Below, one piece after another: positions 42,200-51,838 of a stretch of DNA of 64,000 nucleotides. The DNA is from Clostridia bacterium. Lineage in GTDB: Bacteria > Bacillota > Clostridia > Peptostreptococcales > Anaerovoracaceae. The notes under the pieces were generated by a model, which was given only the letters and a program-made list of their open reading frames with translations, searched no databases and had not been told where the DNA came from. How positions within the stretch are numbered: position 1 is the stretch's first letter; each line of letters begins with the position of its first letter. Position numbers and translations under genes: made by a program. The stretch spans positions 62,001-126,000 of the forward strand of contig CAJTER010000006.1 in NCBI GenBank assembly GCA_910575405.1, written 5' to 3'.

Positions 42200-42232
42200 G
42201 CGGGAAATTGCCGCAGGCTTGTGTGTTTTTTG
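42200..42232 (+). terminator. Terminator-like hairpin in the leader of the response-regulator gene
   Basis: TGCGG (42200-42204) pairs with CCGCA (42212-42216), with possible outer ACAA/TTGT pairs, followed by TGTGTTTTTT ending at 42232. It lies between promoter and start codon and could act as an attenuator. Confidence 0.4.
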
Positions 42233-42314
42233 AGATTTACAGGATAGGATAAGAGAAAACAGCAGTCTTTGCACAGACAACTCCAGCCGGAGATAAGCAA
42301 GGGAGGTATGCACT

Positions 42315-42992
42315 TTGAAACAAACACTATTAATTGCAGATGATGAGCCTGGTATCGTCGATATGCTGAAAAGCTATTTTTTCCTGAACTATGATGTTCT
42401 TACGGCTTACAGTGGTGAAGAGGCCATCCGGAAAGCATCGTCCCGCCCGGATCTGATTTTGCTGGATATCAATATGCCGGATACAGACGGTCTTACCGTA
42501 TGCCGTAAAATACGGGAACACGTTTCCTGCCCCATCCTCTTTCTTACAGCAAGAACAGAAACTGCTGACACCATTTCCGGTCTTCAGGCAGGCGGTGACG
42601 ACTATATTACAAAGCCTTTTGACCTGGATGAGCTGGGCGCCCGGGTGGAAGCTCACCTTCGGCGGGAGCAGCGGCGCAGCAACAGAGCCGTCCGTTTTTT
42701 TGGCAGAGAAGGAGAGTTGGTAGTGGATTATTCTGCAAGGACGATTCAGATCAGGGACGAATCAGTGACTTTGTCAAAACGAGAGTTCGATATCGTAGAA
42801 CTACTTTCTTTAAATCCAGGTCAGGTCTTTGATCGGGAGCGCATTTACGAGACTATCTGGGGTCTTGAGGGAAGCGGCAACAGCGACACGATTATGGAGC
42901 ATGTACGGAAGATCCGCATGAAGCTTTCGGAGCTTTCTCAATACAGCTATATTGAAACTGTCTGGGGGGTTGGTTATAAATGGGTTGGATAA
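42315..42992 (+). CDS. OmpR-family response regulator
   Basis: A 225-residue regulator: receiver domain with DDEP, phosphoacceptor in ILLDINMPDTDG (about residue 53) and KPFDLDEL; winged-helix DNA-binding domain with LSKREFDIVELLSLNPGQVF and VRKIRMKL...TVWGVGYKWVG. The start codon is TTG 42315, eight bases after GGGAGG; the intervening ATG is out of frame. The gene overlaps the histidine kinase gene by 13 bases. Confidence 0.93.
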   Translation: MKQTLLIADDEPGIVDMLKSYFFLNYDVLTAYSGEEAIRKASSRPDLILLDINMPDTDGLTVCRKIREHVSCPILFLTARTETADTISGLQAGGDDYITKPFDLDELGARVEAHLRREQRRSNRAVRFFGREGELVVDYSARTIQIRDESVTLSKREFDIVELLSLNPGQVFDRERIYETIWGLEGSGNSDTIMEHVRKIRMKLSELSQYSYIETVWGVGYKWVG

Positions 42993-44158
42993 AAAAGATG
43001 AATTTAAAGAAGGCGCTGTTCACCCTCACCCTTATGGGGCTTGTTCCTGCCGCCCTTCTTTCAGCTGCTGCCTTTTTCGGATGTGTTCATCTGAAGGAGA
43101 AAGTCGCTCCCCAGGGAGTTATTGCCCAACTCCACAATTCACAGCCGGTTGTCCGCATGCTACCGCAGCCGTCTGAAGAAGCCCTGAGACTTGCCGGCAC
43201 TTTGGAGGTTTTGCAGCTGCTCCTTCCCATCCTGTTCTTTGTCTCTGCCGTCTTTCTGACATCCTCCCTCTTTTACCGCATCAAGCTGAAGGAACCGATC
43301 GGCATTTTAAAGGCAGGAGCAGATCGCATTATGACTCAGGATTTGGATTTTTCCATCCCCGAGCCTGCATCCTGTGATGAACTTGGCCTGCTCTGCTCTG
43401 CTTTTGAAAAGATGCGCAAGACCCTTCTTGCAAACAACCGCTTTCTCTGGCAACAGGCGGAAGAGAGAAAACGGCTCAATGCTGCTTTTGCGCACGACCT
43501 CCGCAATCCGGTTACCGTCTTAAAGGGTACTGTCACACTCCTTGAGCGGGAAGCCCCGGAAAGCCAGGAGATCCTCTGCCGGCTGAAAACCTACACCTCC
43601 CGCATTGAACAGTATATCGAAGCCATGAGCAGCATCCAGAGGCTGGAACAGATGCCTCTGCAAACAAACGAAATTGATGGGAGCAGCTTGACAGCTGATC
43701 TTCGGGATGCGGCCAAGCTCCTTGCCCCCGGTCTTTCCTGCTCTGTAACTGCCTCTTCTCTGGAAAAGGTCAGACTGGACTGCCGCATCTTTTCTATTGT
43801 AGCACAAAATCTCATTGGAAACGCCGCTCGTTTTGCCAAAAGCAGCCTCTCCATCGGCCTTGAGGTGCGGGAAAAGTTTCTCATTCTTTCTGTTTCCGAT
43901 GACGGTCCCGGTTACCCCAGGCAACTGCTGCAAAATGGCCCTCTTCCCTTTGGGAGCACGGAAAAAAATGCGGGACACTTCGGCATGGGTCTGTACAGCT
44001 GCCGCACCTTATGTCTCAAGCACGGCGGCGAGCTCCTGCTAACAAACGCTCCTGCGCCCAAGGCCTCTGATGAAAAAAAGGATGCGGATGCTCCAAAACA
44101 CCCGGGAGCATCCGCAGAGGCCTCCTTTTATTTGTACGATTCCCAGGAGTCCTTTTAA
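42980..44158 (+). CDS. HisKA-type sensor histidine kinase
   Basis: A 392-residue kinase with two membrane helices (about 10-32 and 75-97), a HAMP segment (KEPIGILKAGADRIM), H-box FAHDLRNPVTVLKG (about residue 170), N-box VAQNLIGNAARFA and G-box GHFGMGLYSCRTL. After the G2 region comes a charged insertion of about 25 residues (APAPKASDEKKDADAPKHPG) before the final strand. The extracellular loop is only about 40 residues, typical of kinases that read the state of an ABC partner. It overlaps the regulator gene and precedes the ABC exporter. Confidence 0.9.
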   Translation: MGWIKKMNLKKALFTLTLMGLVPAALLSAAAFFGCVHLKEKVAPQGVIAQLHNSQPVVRMLPQPSEEALRLAGTLEVLQLLLPILFFVSAVFLTSSLFYRIKLKEPIGILKAGADRIMTQDLDFSIPEPASCDELGLLCSAFEKMRKTLLANNRFLWQQAEERKRLNAAFAHDLRNPVTVLKGTVTLLEREAPESQEILCRLKTYTSRIEQYIEAMSSIQRLEQMPLQTNEIDGSSLTADLRDAAKLLAPGLSCSVTASSLEKVRLDCRIFSIVAQNLIGNAARFAKSSLSIGLEVREKFLILSVSDDGPGYPRQLLQNGPLPFGSTEKNAGHFGMGLYSCRTLCLKHGGELLLTNAPAPKASDEKKDADAPKHPGASAEASFYLYDSQESF

Positions 44159-44250
44159 TGCGCTGCCTGCAAAAAAAAAGAAATCTTGAGGGTTTTTTGA
44201 GATATCTTCGCTACACTTCTATTATCTTATGAAAAAGGAGTGTATTGTTT

Positions 44251-44925
44251 ATGATTATCCAAGCAAACCAGCTATGTAAAACGTATGGCAGTGGTGATGG
44301 GCGTGTCATTGCCCTTCATAAAGCGAGCCTTCATCTTGCGGCAGGTGATTTTATTTCCATTATGGGACCTTCCGGCAGTGGGAAGAGCACCCTGCTTCAT
44401 CTTCTTTCCGGTCTGGATCGACCCACCTCCGGCACGCTGACCTATGATGGAAGAGATATTTACGCCTGCTCTGACCGCATGCTCTCAGAGTTTCGCAGAC
44501 AGAGAATCGGATTTATCTTCCAGCAGTTTAATCTGCTTCCCGTGTTGACTGCAAGGGAGAACATCATAATGCCGCTACTCCTGGATAAAAAGCAGCCGGA
44601 CGAAACCTGGTTAAAGCAGCTTGCCGGGATTCTTGGAATTGGAGATCGCCTCTCCCACCTGCCTCATGAACTTTCCGGTGGCCAGCAGCAGCGGGTTGCT
44701 ATTGCCCGCGCCCTTATTGCAAAGCCGGATGTTATCTTTGCCGACGAACCGACCGGAAATTTGGATAGCAAAAGCGGCTGTGAAGTCATGGTCCTCCTCA
44801 AAGAGCTCTGGCAAAAGACCGGCAGCACACTGGTGATCATAACCCATGACCAGCAAATTGCAGAAACTGCCCAGCGCCGCTTTTCCATTATAGACGGTGT
44901 TCTTTCGGAGGTGATGAACGGATGA
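44251..44925 (+). CDS. ABC transporter ATP-binding protein (MacB/LolD type)
   Basis: A 224-residue ATPase: Walker A GPSGSGKST, Q-loop IFQQFNLLP, signature LSGGQQQRVAIARAL, Walker B VIFADEPTGNLDS, and switch IITHDQ. ATG 44251 follows AAGGAG with ten-base spacing; a TTG two codons earlier is closer but less likely. It overlaps the permease gene by four bases. Confidence 0.93.
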   Translation: MIIQANQLCKTYGSGDGRVIALHKASLHLAAGDFISIMGPSGSGKSTLLHLLSGLDRPTSGTLTYDGRDIYACSDRMLSEFRRQRIGFIFQQFNLLPVLTARENIIMPLLLDKKQPDETWLKQLAGILGIGDRLSHLPHELSGGQQQRVAIARALIAKPDVIFADEPTGNLDSKSGCEVMVLLKELWQKTGSTLVIITHDQQIAETAQRRFSIIDGVLSEVMNG

Positions 44926-47402
44926 AGTCCTATTTATCTCTGGCCGGCAAGGAGCTTAAGGCCCAAAAAATAACCTCTGCTCTGATTTTAATCGCTGTCA
45001 TTCTTTCTTCTATTGCCACAACTGCCTTTGGTCAGTCCATCGGAATCCTGCAATCCATGCGGATTCAGCAGGCTTCCAGTCTCAATGGGGATCGCTATGC
45101 TACCTTCCATCAGGTCAGCCCAAAACAGGCAGAGCAAATTTTAGCCGATTCCAGGCTTACGGATACTGGAAGCTTTATTACCCTTGGACACACAAAGCTT
45201 GCCAGCAGCGAGCTCACCCTGTATTTGCGTGAATACCAGGGGCAAGCTCTGAAATCTTATCCGGCTATCTGTCAGCTGAAAGAAGGACGGCTTCCTACGG
45301 CAAAGGGGGAAGTCGCTCTTTCCCAGGATGCACTGCAGCATCTGAAATTCAAGGGAAAACCCGGGGATAAAATTACTCTACCCCTCTCAATTGGTCTCAA
45401 AACGGATGACAGGCCGCCTTATGAGTATAAAAAAACTTTTATCCTGACTGGTATTTTGCAAAGCAGCTTCCTGGGCTACAGCACGGGAACCGTAGATGGT
45501 ATCGCAGGAAAAGGCACAGCCAGGGCTCTGCTCCCGGATCGCTATTTTCTCTATTCAGTAGACTGCAAAACAAAAAAGGCCGACAACTTTCAATCTGTTA
45601 TTGATGATATTGCCACAAAGCTGGATATTCCCAGTTCTGATATTCAGTACAACTGGGTACTCCTGGATGCTGCAGGAATCGACTATGATGAAAAGGAAAG
45701 CTCAGATGTGGGCAGCGGCTTTCCCTTTATGACCGTCGCCTGTGTCCTTGTGGGAATTTTGGTTTTGCTGGCAGCAGGTCTTGTGATCTACAATATCCTC
45801 AAGGTAGCAGTGACAAAGCGCATACGCCAGTATGGCACGCTGCGGGCAATGGGCAGCCGAAAGCTCCAGCTTTATGCTATTGTGACCATCCAGCTTCTCA
45901 TACTCTGCGGAATCGGACTTCCTGCCGGCATAATCCTGGGAACACTGTCCGCTAGAGGGATCCTGCGGGGAGCTCTGGGCTTTTTAAGCCCGGACATCTT
46001 TATGGTGCAAAGCTCACAGGAGCTAAACACCCTTATTTCAGAGACCGGCCAAACCAGTGTGCTGCCTCTGCTTTTAAGCATCCTCATCACCCTTTTATTT
46101 GCCGTGCTTGCAGCCTTTCCAGCAGCCCATTACGCTGCCCGGGTTTCTCCTACAGCAGCTTTGAGCGGCCAGGCGAGCACCATCCGGCGCCGCGGCAGGA
46201 AGCAAAAAACAATACGAAGCTTTGAGTCCTTTTACGCGCGTCTCAATTTAAAAAGAAACAAAAAGCGGACAGCCATTACCATTTTGTCTATTGTAATGAG
46301 TATTACCGTCTTTACTGCTCTCCAGAGCTTCACTGGATTGCTGGATGCCAGCCGTGGCGTACAGGAAATGCATCTGGGGGACTATGCCATCACCTGCCAA
46401 GGATCTGGCATTTCGCCTAACTCTGTAAAGCAGCTTAGGAAGCACAATTCAGTAAAGAGCCTTTTCACCTCAAGGCTTACGGTCTATCAGGCAAACAAAA
46501 AAGGATGTATGCCTGTAAAACTGAATGTTTCCCTCTGCCCCGGCGAAACCTTCCAGCTTGCGGCAGTAGATCCTGCGCAGCTCCAATCCTGCGCACCGAA
46601 TCTGACAAAGGAAGATCTGCAGGATCTGAAAAAGGGAACAGCCTGCCTCTTAAAAAATCCCATTGTCATTGCCTCCGGCGATAAGTCTGTAGCTCATTCG
46701 GAATTTCAGACAGGAGACACCATTTCCGTCAATGGCAAGAAGTTGCGCGTCGCAGGTCTTTTGGAACATGCTGTTACTATAGGAAATGAAGGGTTTATCA
46801 ACGGTGTACAGCTCCTGGTATCGGATACCGTCTATCAGCAGCTTACAGGATCGAATCGGTATTCGGAGGTCTTTGCTGAATTGCGGGAAAACGCAGATGC
46901 CGCTACCTTTGAAGACTGGCTGGACAGCTGGTGTTCACAAAACCCCGGTGCCCACTGGCTTTCCTACCGCCAGTCGGATGCCCAGCTTGCGGAAAGCTTT
47001 CAGCAGGTGCGCCTCCTCTGCTGGGGCCTGATTCTGTTTATGGGTCTCATCGGCGTGCTGAATATCATCAATACGGTTTATACGAATATCCACACCCGGA
47101 TCCATGAAATCGGTATGCAGCGGGCAATTGGCATGGGAAAAAGCAGCCTGTACAAAACGTTCCTCTGGGAAGGCGCCTATTACGGCATCATCGCCTCTGC
47201 CCTGGGAGCCGTCTGCGGATATATCTGTACCGTTTTTATCAAAGCCGCGACAGCAGACAGTCTGCAGCTTACCGCATTCCCCTTGCTTCCGGTTTTAAGC
47301 GCAGCCGCTGTATCCATTCTGGCCTGCCTGACGGCAACTGCCATTCCTCTGCGGACGATTGCCAAAATGAGCATCGTGGATTCCATTGAATCTGTAGAGT
47401 AA
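44922..47402 (+). CDS. ABC transporter permease, FtsX family, two FtsX units
   Basis: An 826-residue permease: an N-terminal membrane helix, a large extracellular domain (about 45-270), three membrane helices (FtsX unit), a linker and fourth helix group (FESFYARLNLKRNKKRTAIT), a second extracellular domain (about 470-680) and a final three-helix FtsX unit (LNIINTVYTNIHTRIHEIGMQRAIGM). This duplicated layout is typical of Gram-positive exporters of peptides or lipids controlled by a neighbouring two-component system. It ends just before a strong bidirectional terminator. Confidence 0.88.
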   Translation: MKSYLSLAGKELKAQKITSALILIAVILSSIATTAFGQSIGILQSMRIQQASSLNGDRYATFHQVSPKQAEQILADSRLTDTGSFITLGHTKLASSELTLYLREYQGQALKSYPAICQLKEGRLPTAKGEVALSQDALQHLKFKGKPGDKITLPLSIGLKTDDRPPYEYKKTFILTGILQSSFLGYSTGTVDGIAGKGTARALLPDRYFLYSVDCKTKKADNFQSVIDDIATKLDIPSSDIQYNWVLLDAAGIDYDEKESSDVGSGFPFMTVACVLVGILVLLAAGLVIYNILKVAVTKRIRQYGTLRAMGSRKLQLYAIVTIQLLILCGIGLPAGIILGTLSARGILRGALGFLSPDIFMVQSSQELNTLISETGQTSVLPLLLSILITLLFAVLAAFPAAHYAARVSPTAALSGQASTIRRRGRKQKTIRSFESFYARLNLKRNKKRTAITILSIVMSITVFTALQSFTGLLDASRGVQEMHLGDYAITCQGSGISPNSVKQLRKHNSVKSLFTSRLTVYQANKKGCMPVKLNVSLCPGETFQLAAVDPAQLQSCAPNLTKEDLQDLKKGTACLLKNPIVIASGDKSVAHSEFQTGDTISVNGKKLRVAGLLEHAVTIGNEGFINGVQLLVSDTVYQQLTGSNRYSEVFAELRENADAATFEDWLDSWCSQNPGAHWLSYRQSDAQLAESFQQVRLLCWGLILFMGLIGVLNIINTVYTNIHTRIHEIGMQRAIGMGKSSLYKTFLWEGAYYGIIASALGAVCGYICTVFIKAATADSLQLTAFPLLPVLSAAAVSILACLTATAIPLRTIAKMSIVDSIESVE

Positions 47403-47429
47403 ATGCTTTTGAAACCTTCCCATAACTAA

Positions 47430-47472
47430 AAAAAGACCAGACAGATGTCTCTTCGCCCTGTCTGGTCTTTTT
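47430..47472. terminator. Bidirectional terminator, perfect 15-bp stem
   Basis: AAAAAGACCAGACAG (47430-47444) and CTGTCTGGTCTTTTT (47458-47472). Separates the ABC permease gene from the convergent pRiA4b-like gene. Confidence 0.9.
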
Positions 47473-47523
47473 ATGCTCTTTTTATTTGTGGCTTTACTGC
47501 CGTATTTACATACCGATGGCCTG

Positions 47524-49149
47524 CTAATTTCTTACAGGAAACGGGATCACATTATCGGGAAGCTCTTCCCCTTCCTCCATACCTCTGAGCTCGTTGGGGG
47601 TAAAGCCCCGATTAATCACCATCCGGGTGCAATTCCATGCTTCCATCAAAAGCTGCGTCAGTTTAATAATCTGCGTATCGCTGGGCTCTGGCATGTCAAA
47701 GGCTTCCAGCAATTCCATCAGAACATCCATACTTGCCCCCACATGAACCAGCATCTCAAGCTCATGACACAGCAACTCCGCCTTAAAGGGATCCAGCCCC
47801 ATATCACTCTCAAAGAAATGCTCCATCGCCTTCCATGCCAAAGGCTTTTCACAATAATAGAAATCCTGATATTTCAAAAATTCTTCCTTTGGCGGAACAT
47901 AATAAGGTTTTTCTTCCTGCTGTTCCAGAAGAATATCGAAAATTTCCAAGTCAATCTCTGAATCGTACAGATACCCCTCTTTCCAATTAATGGGGCATCC
48001 TTCCTGCCGGTCTGCCAGCTTGAGAACATCGAACAACTCACTGTAGCCCAGAGACCCCTCATTCTGCTGATGGAAGATCTTCAGCAGGTGCCCTGTCTCA
48101 ACAATGCCATATAAATTAACAGCCGCTCTGCAGTAACTGAGAATAAGCTGTACTCTCCTGCGCCTTTTAGATAAGGTTTCCCTATCTATAGAACGATATG
48201 CCTGCTGAACCTCCTCTGGCACAAAATACGTGCCGGAAAAAGTCTGAAACACCAATCCTCTTCTGAGGAATTCATCTGCAATCCGTATGGCTTCTTCCGT
48301 CAAATCCAGGAAAAAACAGGGAGCATCAAAAAGGCTTTCAAAAAAGTCCATCTGTTCATCATCCATATCAAGAAGGGCACCGGACAAAACCTCTTTGTCC
48401 GCAATTCCCAGCAAAAGAAGATCGACAATCTGCTGCTTGCGCAAGCCGCTATAGCCCTGTATACCCAGCTCCCTGCATATACATTTTAAATCCTCTACCC
48501 GGTAATCCAGCAGGCTCTCTTCCAGATCGGTAAAATCATCCTCATCATAAGCAGCAAAGGGTATGCTGCTGCCAGAGTTCTGCTGCCGGTTTTCTTTATC
48601 GTATCCTCCGTAGACTTCCTCCAGATAGCAGTTCGTCTCCTCCAGATCAAAGGGTTCCATTTCATCAAGGAAATCTTCGTACTCTTCTCCATATTCCTGT
48701 GGATGTTCCATGATATTCATATATGCATAGGGCCCGCCTATATCCTCTGGCGGACAGTCTCCATCCCCATCCAGAACCTGCGGATATGTATGTGGATAAT
48801 CATCCAGCACCGCCTCCACCTGAATCAAATGCTCCCAGCTGTCACCCAGATCATACACGTAGGAAAGATTTTTATGAGAGGTAAATACAGAATCGATAGC
48901 ATCGCTTCCTCCTGATAGTTTATCTCTGAAAAAATCAGGAATTACCTCCATTTCCTCACACTCTGGGATGCCGGATACATAATATCCGTCCGGCGCTGTT
49001 ACCGAAAAAAGATGGCCGCCTATCCACCCCATAACATCGTTTAGAATTGCCGACAGCCTGGAAAATGTAATTCCTGCGGGGATCACTGCCTGCCGCCATA
49101 CCTTTGGCTCTACTGCTTCTAAAGAAATACGTATTTGATATGCTTTCAT
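47524..49149 (-). CDS. pRiA4b ORF-3-like protein with SAP-like and helical C-terminal regions
   Basis: A 541-residue protein. Residues 1-170 match the plasmid pRiA4b ORF-3 family: MKAYQIRISLEAVEPKVWRQ, TFSRLSAILNDVMGW, YVYDLGDSWEHLIQVE, CPPEDIGGPYAY. Residues 215-245 (EDLKCICRELGIQGYSGLRK) look like a SAP DNA-binding motif; the remaining 300 residues are helical and unassigned. The family is widespread, linked by name to plasmids and transposons, and its function is unknown. ATG 49149 has GGAG seven bases upstream; 48 further in-frame codons lack a start signal. It has its own promoter. Confidence 0.75.
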   Translation of the reverse strand: MKAYQIRISLEAVEPKVWRQAVIPAGITFSRLSAILNDVMGWIGGHLFSVTAPDGYYVSGIPECEEMEVIPDFFRDKLSGGSDAIDSVFTSHKNLSYVYDLGDSWEHLIQVEAVLDDYPHTYPQVLDGDGDCPPEDIGGPYAYMNIMEHPQEYGEEYEDFLDEMEPFDLEETNCYLEEVYGGYDKENRQQNSGSSIPFAAYDEDDFTDLEESLLDYRVEDLKCICRELGIQGYSGLRKQQIVDLLLLGIADKEVLSGALLDMDDEQMDFFESLFDAPCFFLDLTEEAIRIADEFLRRGLVFQTFSGTYFVPEEVQQAYRSIDRETLSKRRRRVQLILSYCRAAVNLYGIVETGHLLKIFHQQNEGSLGYSELFDVLKLADRQEGCPINWKEGYLYDSEIDLEIFDILLEQQEEKPYYVPPKEEFLKYQDFYYCEKPLAWKAMEHFFESDMGLDPFKAELLCHELEMLVHVGASMDVLMELLEAFDMPEPSDTQIIKLTQLLMEAWNCTRMVINRGFTPNELRGMEEGEELPDNVIPFPVRN

Positions 49150-49240
49150 AGTTCGTCTCCATTCCGCTTCATAGGTGCAATACAAATATATAACATCAGA
49201 TCTCAGAACGGGTCGCTGCAAAATACGCGCTCCTATAGCT

Positions 49241-49269
49241 ATTATACGAGCAAAGTCCCTGTGGTACAA
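49241..49269 (-). promoter_or_regulatory. Promoter of the pRiA4b-like gene
   Basis: Minus strand TTGTAC (49264-49269), 17-base spacer, TATAAT (49241-49246). Confidence 0.6.
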
Positions 49270-49309
49270 GCAAAATTCTACAAAAGATCGCAATGTTTTC
49301 GCTTATTTT

Positions 49310-49349
49310 AAAAGGCTGCCGCACTTTGTTCGCCGTGCGGCAGCCTTTA
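49310..49349 (-). terminator. Terminator of the amino-acid antiporter gene
   Basis: AAAGGCTGCCGCAC and GTGCGGCAGCCTTT form a perfect 14-bp stem, followed on the minus strand by a T-rich stretch. Confidence 0.85.
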
Positions 49350-49398
49350 TTTGTAATACCGGCTATTTTTCATATATGGTATTTAATCGGACGCGTTG

Positions 49399-50850
49399 TT
49401 AGAACATACTGATGGTTCCATTGGCCATCAGGACGATGGACGCTACGAACGCAACGACTACGACAACCGTTGCCACAGCATCCGTTGCCTTCGGGAACAC
49501 CTTAATCCCCTTCTGCTTTTGCGTATACAGGTACAGCAGGATTCCAGGGCCAAAGAGGACTGCTGAGCTGAGAACAGCCTGCCATCCGCTGGCGTAGATC
49601 ATCCATGCGCCGTATACTGCGCCGATAATGGCAAAGATCCAAATCCATGCTTTTGTTCCGCCGCTTTCTACACCCTGCAGTGTCTCTCCCTTAATGGTTG
49701 CTTTGAGACAGTACAGCCCGGACAGGAAGTATGGGTACATGATCATACTGGTGGAAAGAGCGTAGCAGATCTGATAGGTGGAATCATTAAAATAAATGAT
49801 AATCAAAAACAGCTGTATAACCGCAGTCGCAAGGATAGTCGCTGTAACAGGTGCTCCATGTTTGTTTTCCTTTGTAAAGAATTTCGGGAAACATCCGTTT
49901 GCTGCCGGCGCAAAACCGCTATCAATACACAGGATGGTGTAAGTAAACAGCGCTCCTGCGATGGAAACGAGAACCGCGAAGTTTACAAGTGTTGCACCCC
50001 AGCCGCCTACAACCGCTTCCAGCACACCTGCTACAGAAGGTGTATCCAGCTGAGCCAGCTCTTCTGTCGGCAGTACGCCCATACTGAGGATAGAAATCAT
50101 CATATACAAAGCCAGCATGCACAGGAAGCAGATGATAGTCGCTCTTCCTGCTACCTTGGTATTTTTTGCTCTGGCGGAAATAACGACAGAACCTTCAATA
50201 CCGATAAAGATCCATACGGTAATAAACGTAGTGCTCTTTACCTGATCCATCAGGCTCATACCGGATCCTTCTCCAGTAAAGTTTGCCATAAATACGTCCG
50301 GATCAAAGGCCCGTGCAAAAACAATGGCAAGCAGCAGAACCAGAACCGGCAGCAGCTTTGCAGCTACAACGATTACGTTGATAGTCACCGCCTGATTGAC
50401 ACCTCTCAGTACCAGAACTGCAAGCAGCCAAATGATAACAGAGGAGATGATAAGCGCCGGTACATTATATCCGTCCGAAAACGCAGGAAAGAAATGACCC
50501 AAGGAGCTGAAGAACATGGTAATAAAGGAAATCTGCGCCAGAATCGCGCTGATCCAGTATCCCCACGCAGAGCAGAAACCGATGAAATCACCGAAGCCCT
50601 CTTTTGCGTAAGTATACAGCCCACTGGTCAGATCCGGTCTTGCGATACCCAGTCTGAGGTAGCACATACAAAGGGACAGCATACCGATACCCGCGATTCC
50701 CCAGCCAATAAGTGAAGCCAGAGGATATGCTCCGGAGGAAGCAAAGTCTCCCGGAATAGCAAACGCACCGCTGGCCAGGATCAAGCCGATACCGAACATA
50801 GTCAGCCTTATGGTACCGAGACCCTTTCCATTTGGATTTTGATTTTCCAT
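49399..50850 (-). CDS. APC-family amino acid antiporter (ArcD-like basic amino acid/ornithine type)
   Basis: A 483-residue transporter with 12-13 predicted membrane helices. The N-terminal LTMFGIGLILASGAFAIPGD and TSGLYTYAKEGFGDFIGFCSAWGYW match the basic amino-acid/polyamine antiporter branch of the APC superfamily that contains ArcD. Members exchange arginine for ornithine, citrulline or related products. The start is ATG 50850 or the TTG at 50856 (AGGA six bases upstream). It lies downstream of the DDAH-like hydrolase on the same strand, suggesting substrate/product exchange. Confidence 0.87.
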   Translation of the reverse strand: MENQNPNGKGLGTIRLTMFGIGLILASGAFAIPGDFASSGAYPLASLIGWGIAGIGMLSLCMCYLRLGIARPDLTSGLYTYAKEGFGDFIGFCSAWGYWISAILAQISFITMFFSSLGHFFPAFSDGYNVPALIISSVIIWLLAVLVLRGVNQAVTINVIVVAAKLLPVLVLLLAIVFARAFDPDVFMANFTGEGSGMSLMDQVKSTTFITVWIFIGIEGSVVISARAKNTKVAGRATIICFLCMLALYMMISILSMGVLPTEELAQLDTPSVAGVLEAVVGGWGATLVNFAVLVSIAGALFTYTILCIDSGFAPAANGCFPKFFTKENKHGAPVTATILATAVIQLFLIIIYFNDSTYQICYALSTSMIMYPYFLSGLYCLKATIKGETLQGVESGGTKAWIWIFAIIGAVYGAWMIYASGWQAVLSSAVLFGPGILLYLYTQKQKGIKVFPKATDAVATVVVVVAFVASIVLMANGTISMF

Positions 50851-50992
50851 AATCAATTCACATCCTTTTCATTTTTTGTGATAATAAAGAATAAATTCCG
50901 TTACCCTGAAAACAAGGTAGCAGAAGACTGAATACCGGCCCATTCTCTCCTTTTCTCGTTATCGTATCTTTCAATGAATGAAAAGATGACAC

Positions 50993-51763
50993 CTAGAAAC
51001 GCAGAGACAGGCAGCTCAGTCCGCCGTCCAGTTTCCTGTATTCTGAAGTGTCCACTAAAAGAACTTCATAGCCGGCATCTTTTACTGCTTTTTCAACGGC
51101 AGGATATCCGGTTGGAACAATTACCTTGTCGTTGACCCAGATACAGTTCGCTGCATAAGCTTCTTCTTCAGGAATAACTATTTTATTATATTTCGCAAAA
51201 TCAGGCTTGTCAATAAATTCCCCGGAAACCAGCATATTATTATTTTCAATATAGTTTACGCCAGTCTTCAAGTGAAGCACTTTTTCGAGGGGAACTTCAG
51301 AGCCGGACAGCCCGTATTTTTCTAAAATTGCGATAAACTGTTTGATCCCTTCTTCATTTGTCCTTGCAGAACGTCCTACATAAAAATGATCGCCTACCAT
51401 CATAACGTCTCCGCCTTCAAGAGTTCCCGGATCCTTAATATATTCGATCTGATCGTCGGAGAAGAATTTTTTAACAGCTCCAATAATTTCGTTCTTTTCA
51501 CCATTTCTGGAAGCTGCACCTGGGTTTGTGATGATCGCGCACTTTCTCGTAATGACTGCCGGGTCCTCTACAAAGCAGGAGTCCGGATAGCGTTCATCCG
51601 CATCCAATACCGTTACTTCTACACCGCACTTTTTCAGAGCTGCAATATAATCGTCGTGTTCTTTTAAAGCCAGCTCATAGTCTGGTTTTCCAAGCTCCGG
51701 AGCGGAAGTGATTCCTTCTACCATAGCTTTGCATGGTCTTCTTACAATTACATTTTTAAACAT
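50993..51763 (-). CDS. Dimethylargininase/arginine deiminase-family hydrolase (DDAH-like)
   Basis: A 256-residue pentein-fold enzyme. The catalytic nucleophile is the Cys in KLDGGLSCLSLRF at the extreme C-terminus; the general-base His is in VLHLKTGV and the acidic substrate residues in CFVEDPAV and LEGGDVMM. DDAH hydrolyses methylated arginines to citrulline and methylamines; arginine deiminase (about 410 residues) is longer and distinct. The substrate should be arginine or a methylarginine. ATG 51763 has AGGAGG eight bases upstream. A consensus promoter and divergent GntR regulator precede it. Confidence 0.85.
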   Translation of the reverse strand: MFKNVIVRRPCKAMVEGITSAPELGKPDYELALKEHDDYIAALKKCGVEVTVLDADERYPDSCFVEDPAVITRKCAIITNPGAASRNGEKNEIIGAVKKFFSDDQIEYIKDPGTLEGGDVMMVGDHFYVGRSARTNEEGIKQFIAILEKYGLSGSEVPLEKVLHLKTGVNYIENNNMLVSGEFIDKPDFAKYNKIVIPEEEAYAANCIWVNDKVIVPTGYPAVEKAVKDAGYEVLLVDTSEYRKLDGGLSCLSLRF

Positions 51764-51800
51764 TTTCATTGCCTCCTTAGGTTTAGCACTCTAGTTAAAT

Positions 51801-51816
51801 ATATAATATATTATAT
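51801..51816. promoter_or_regulatory. Perfect 16-bp AT palindrome over the DDAH promoter (candidate GntR operator)
   Basis: ATATAATATATTATAT is exactly self-complementary and contains the -10 element of the DDAH-like gene promoter. A regulator bound here would block RNA polymerase. AT-rich chance palindromes are possible. Confidence 0.5.
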
Positions 51817-51838
51817 TTTATATTTAATATTCTGTCAA
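51810..51838 (-). promoter_or_regulatory. Consensus promoter of the DDAH-like/antiporter operon
   Basis: Minus strand TTGACA (51833-51838), 17-base spacer, TATAAT (51810-51815), a full match to the vegetative consensus. Confidence 0.85.

Noticed and set aside
49858-50715. Open frame of 285 codons antisense to the amino-acid antiporter gene
   Set aside because: Composition is that of a reverse-complement shadow; no start signal.
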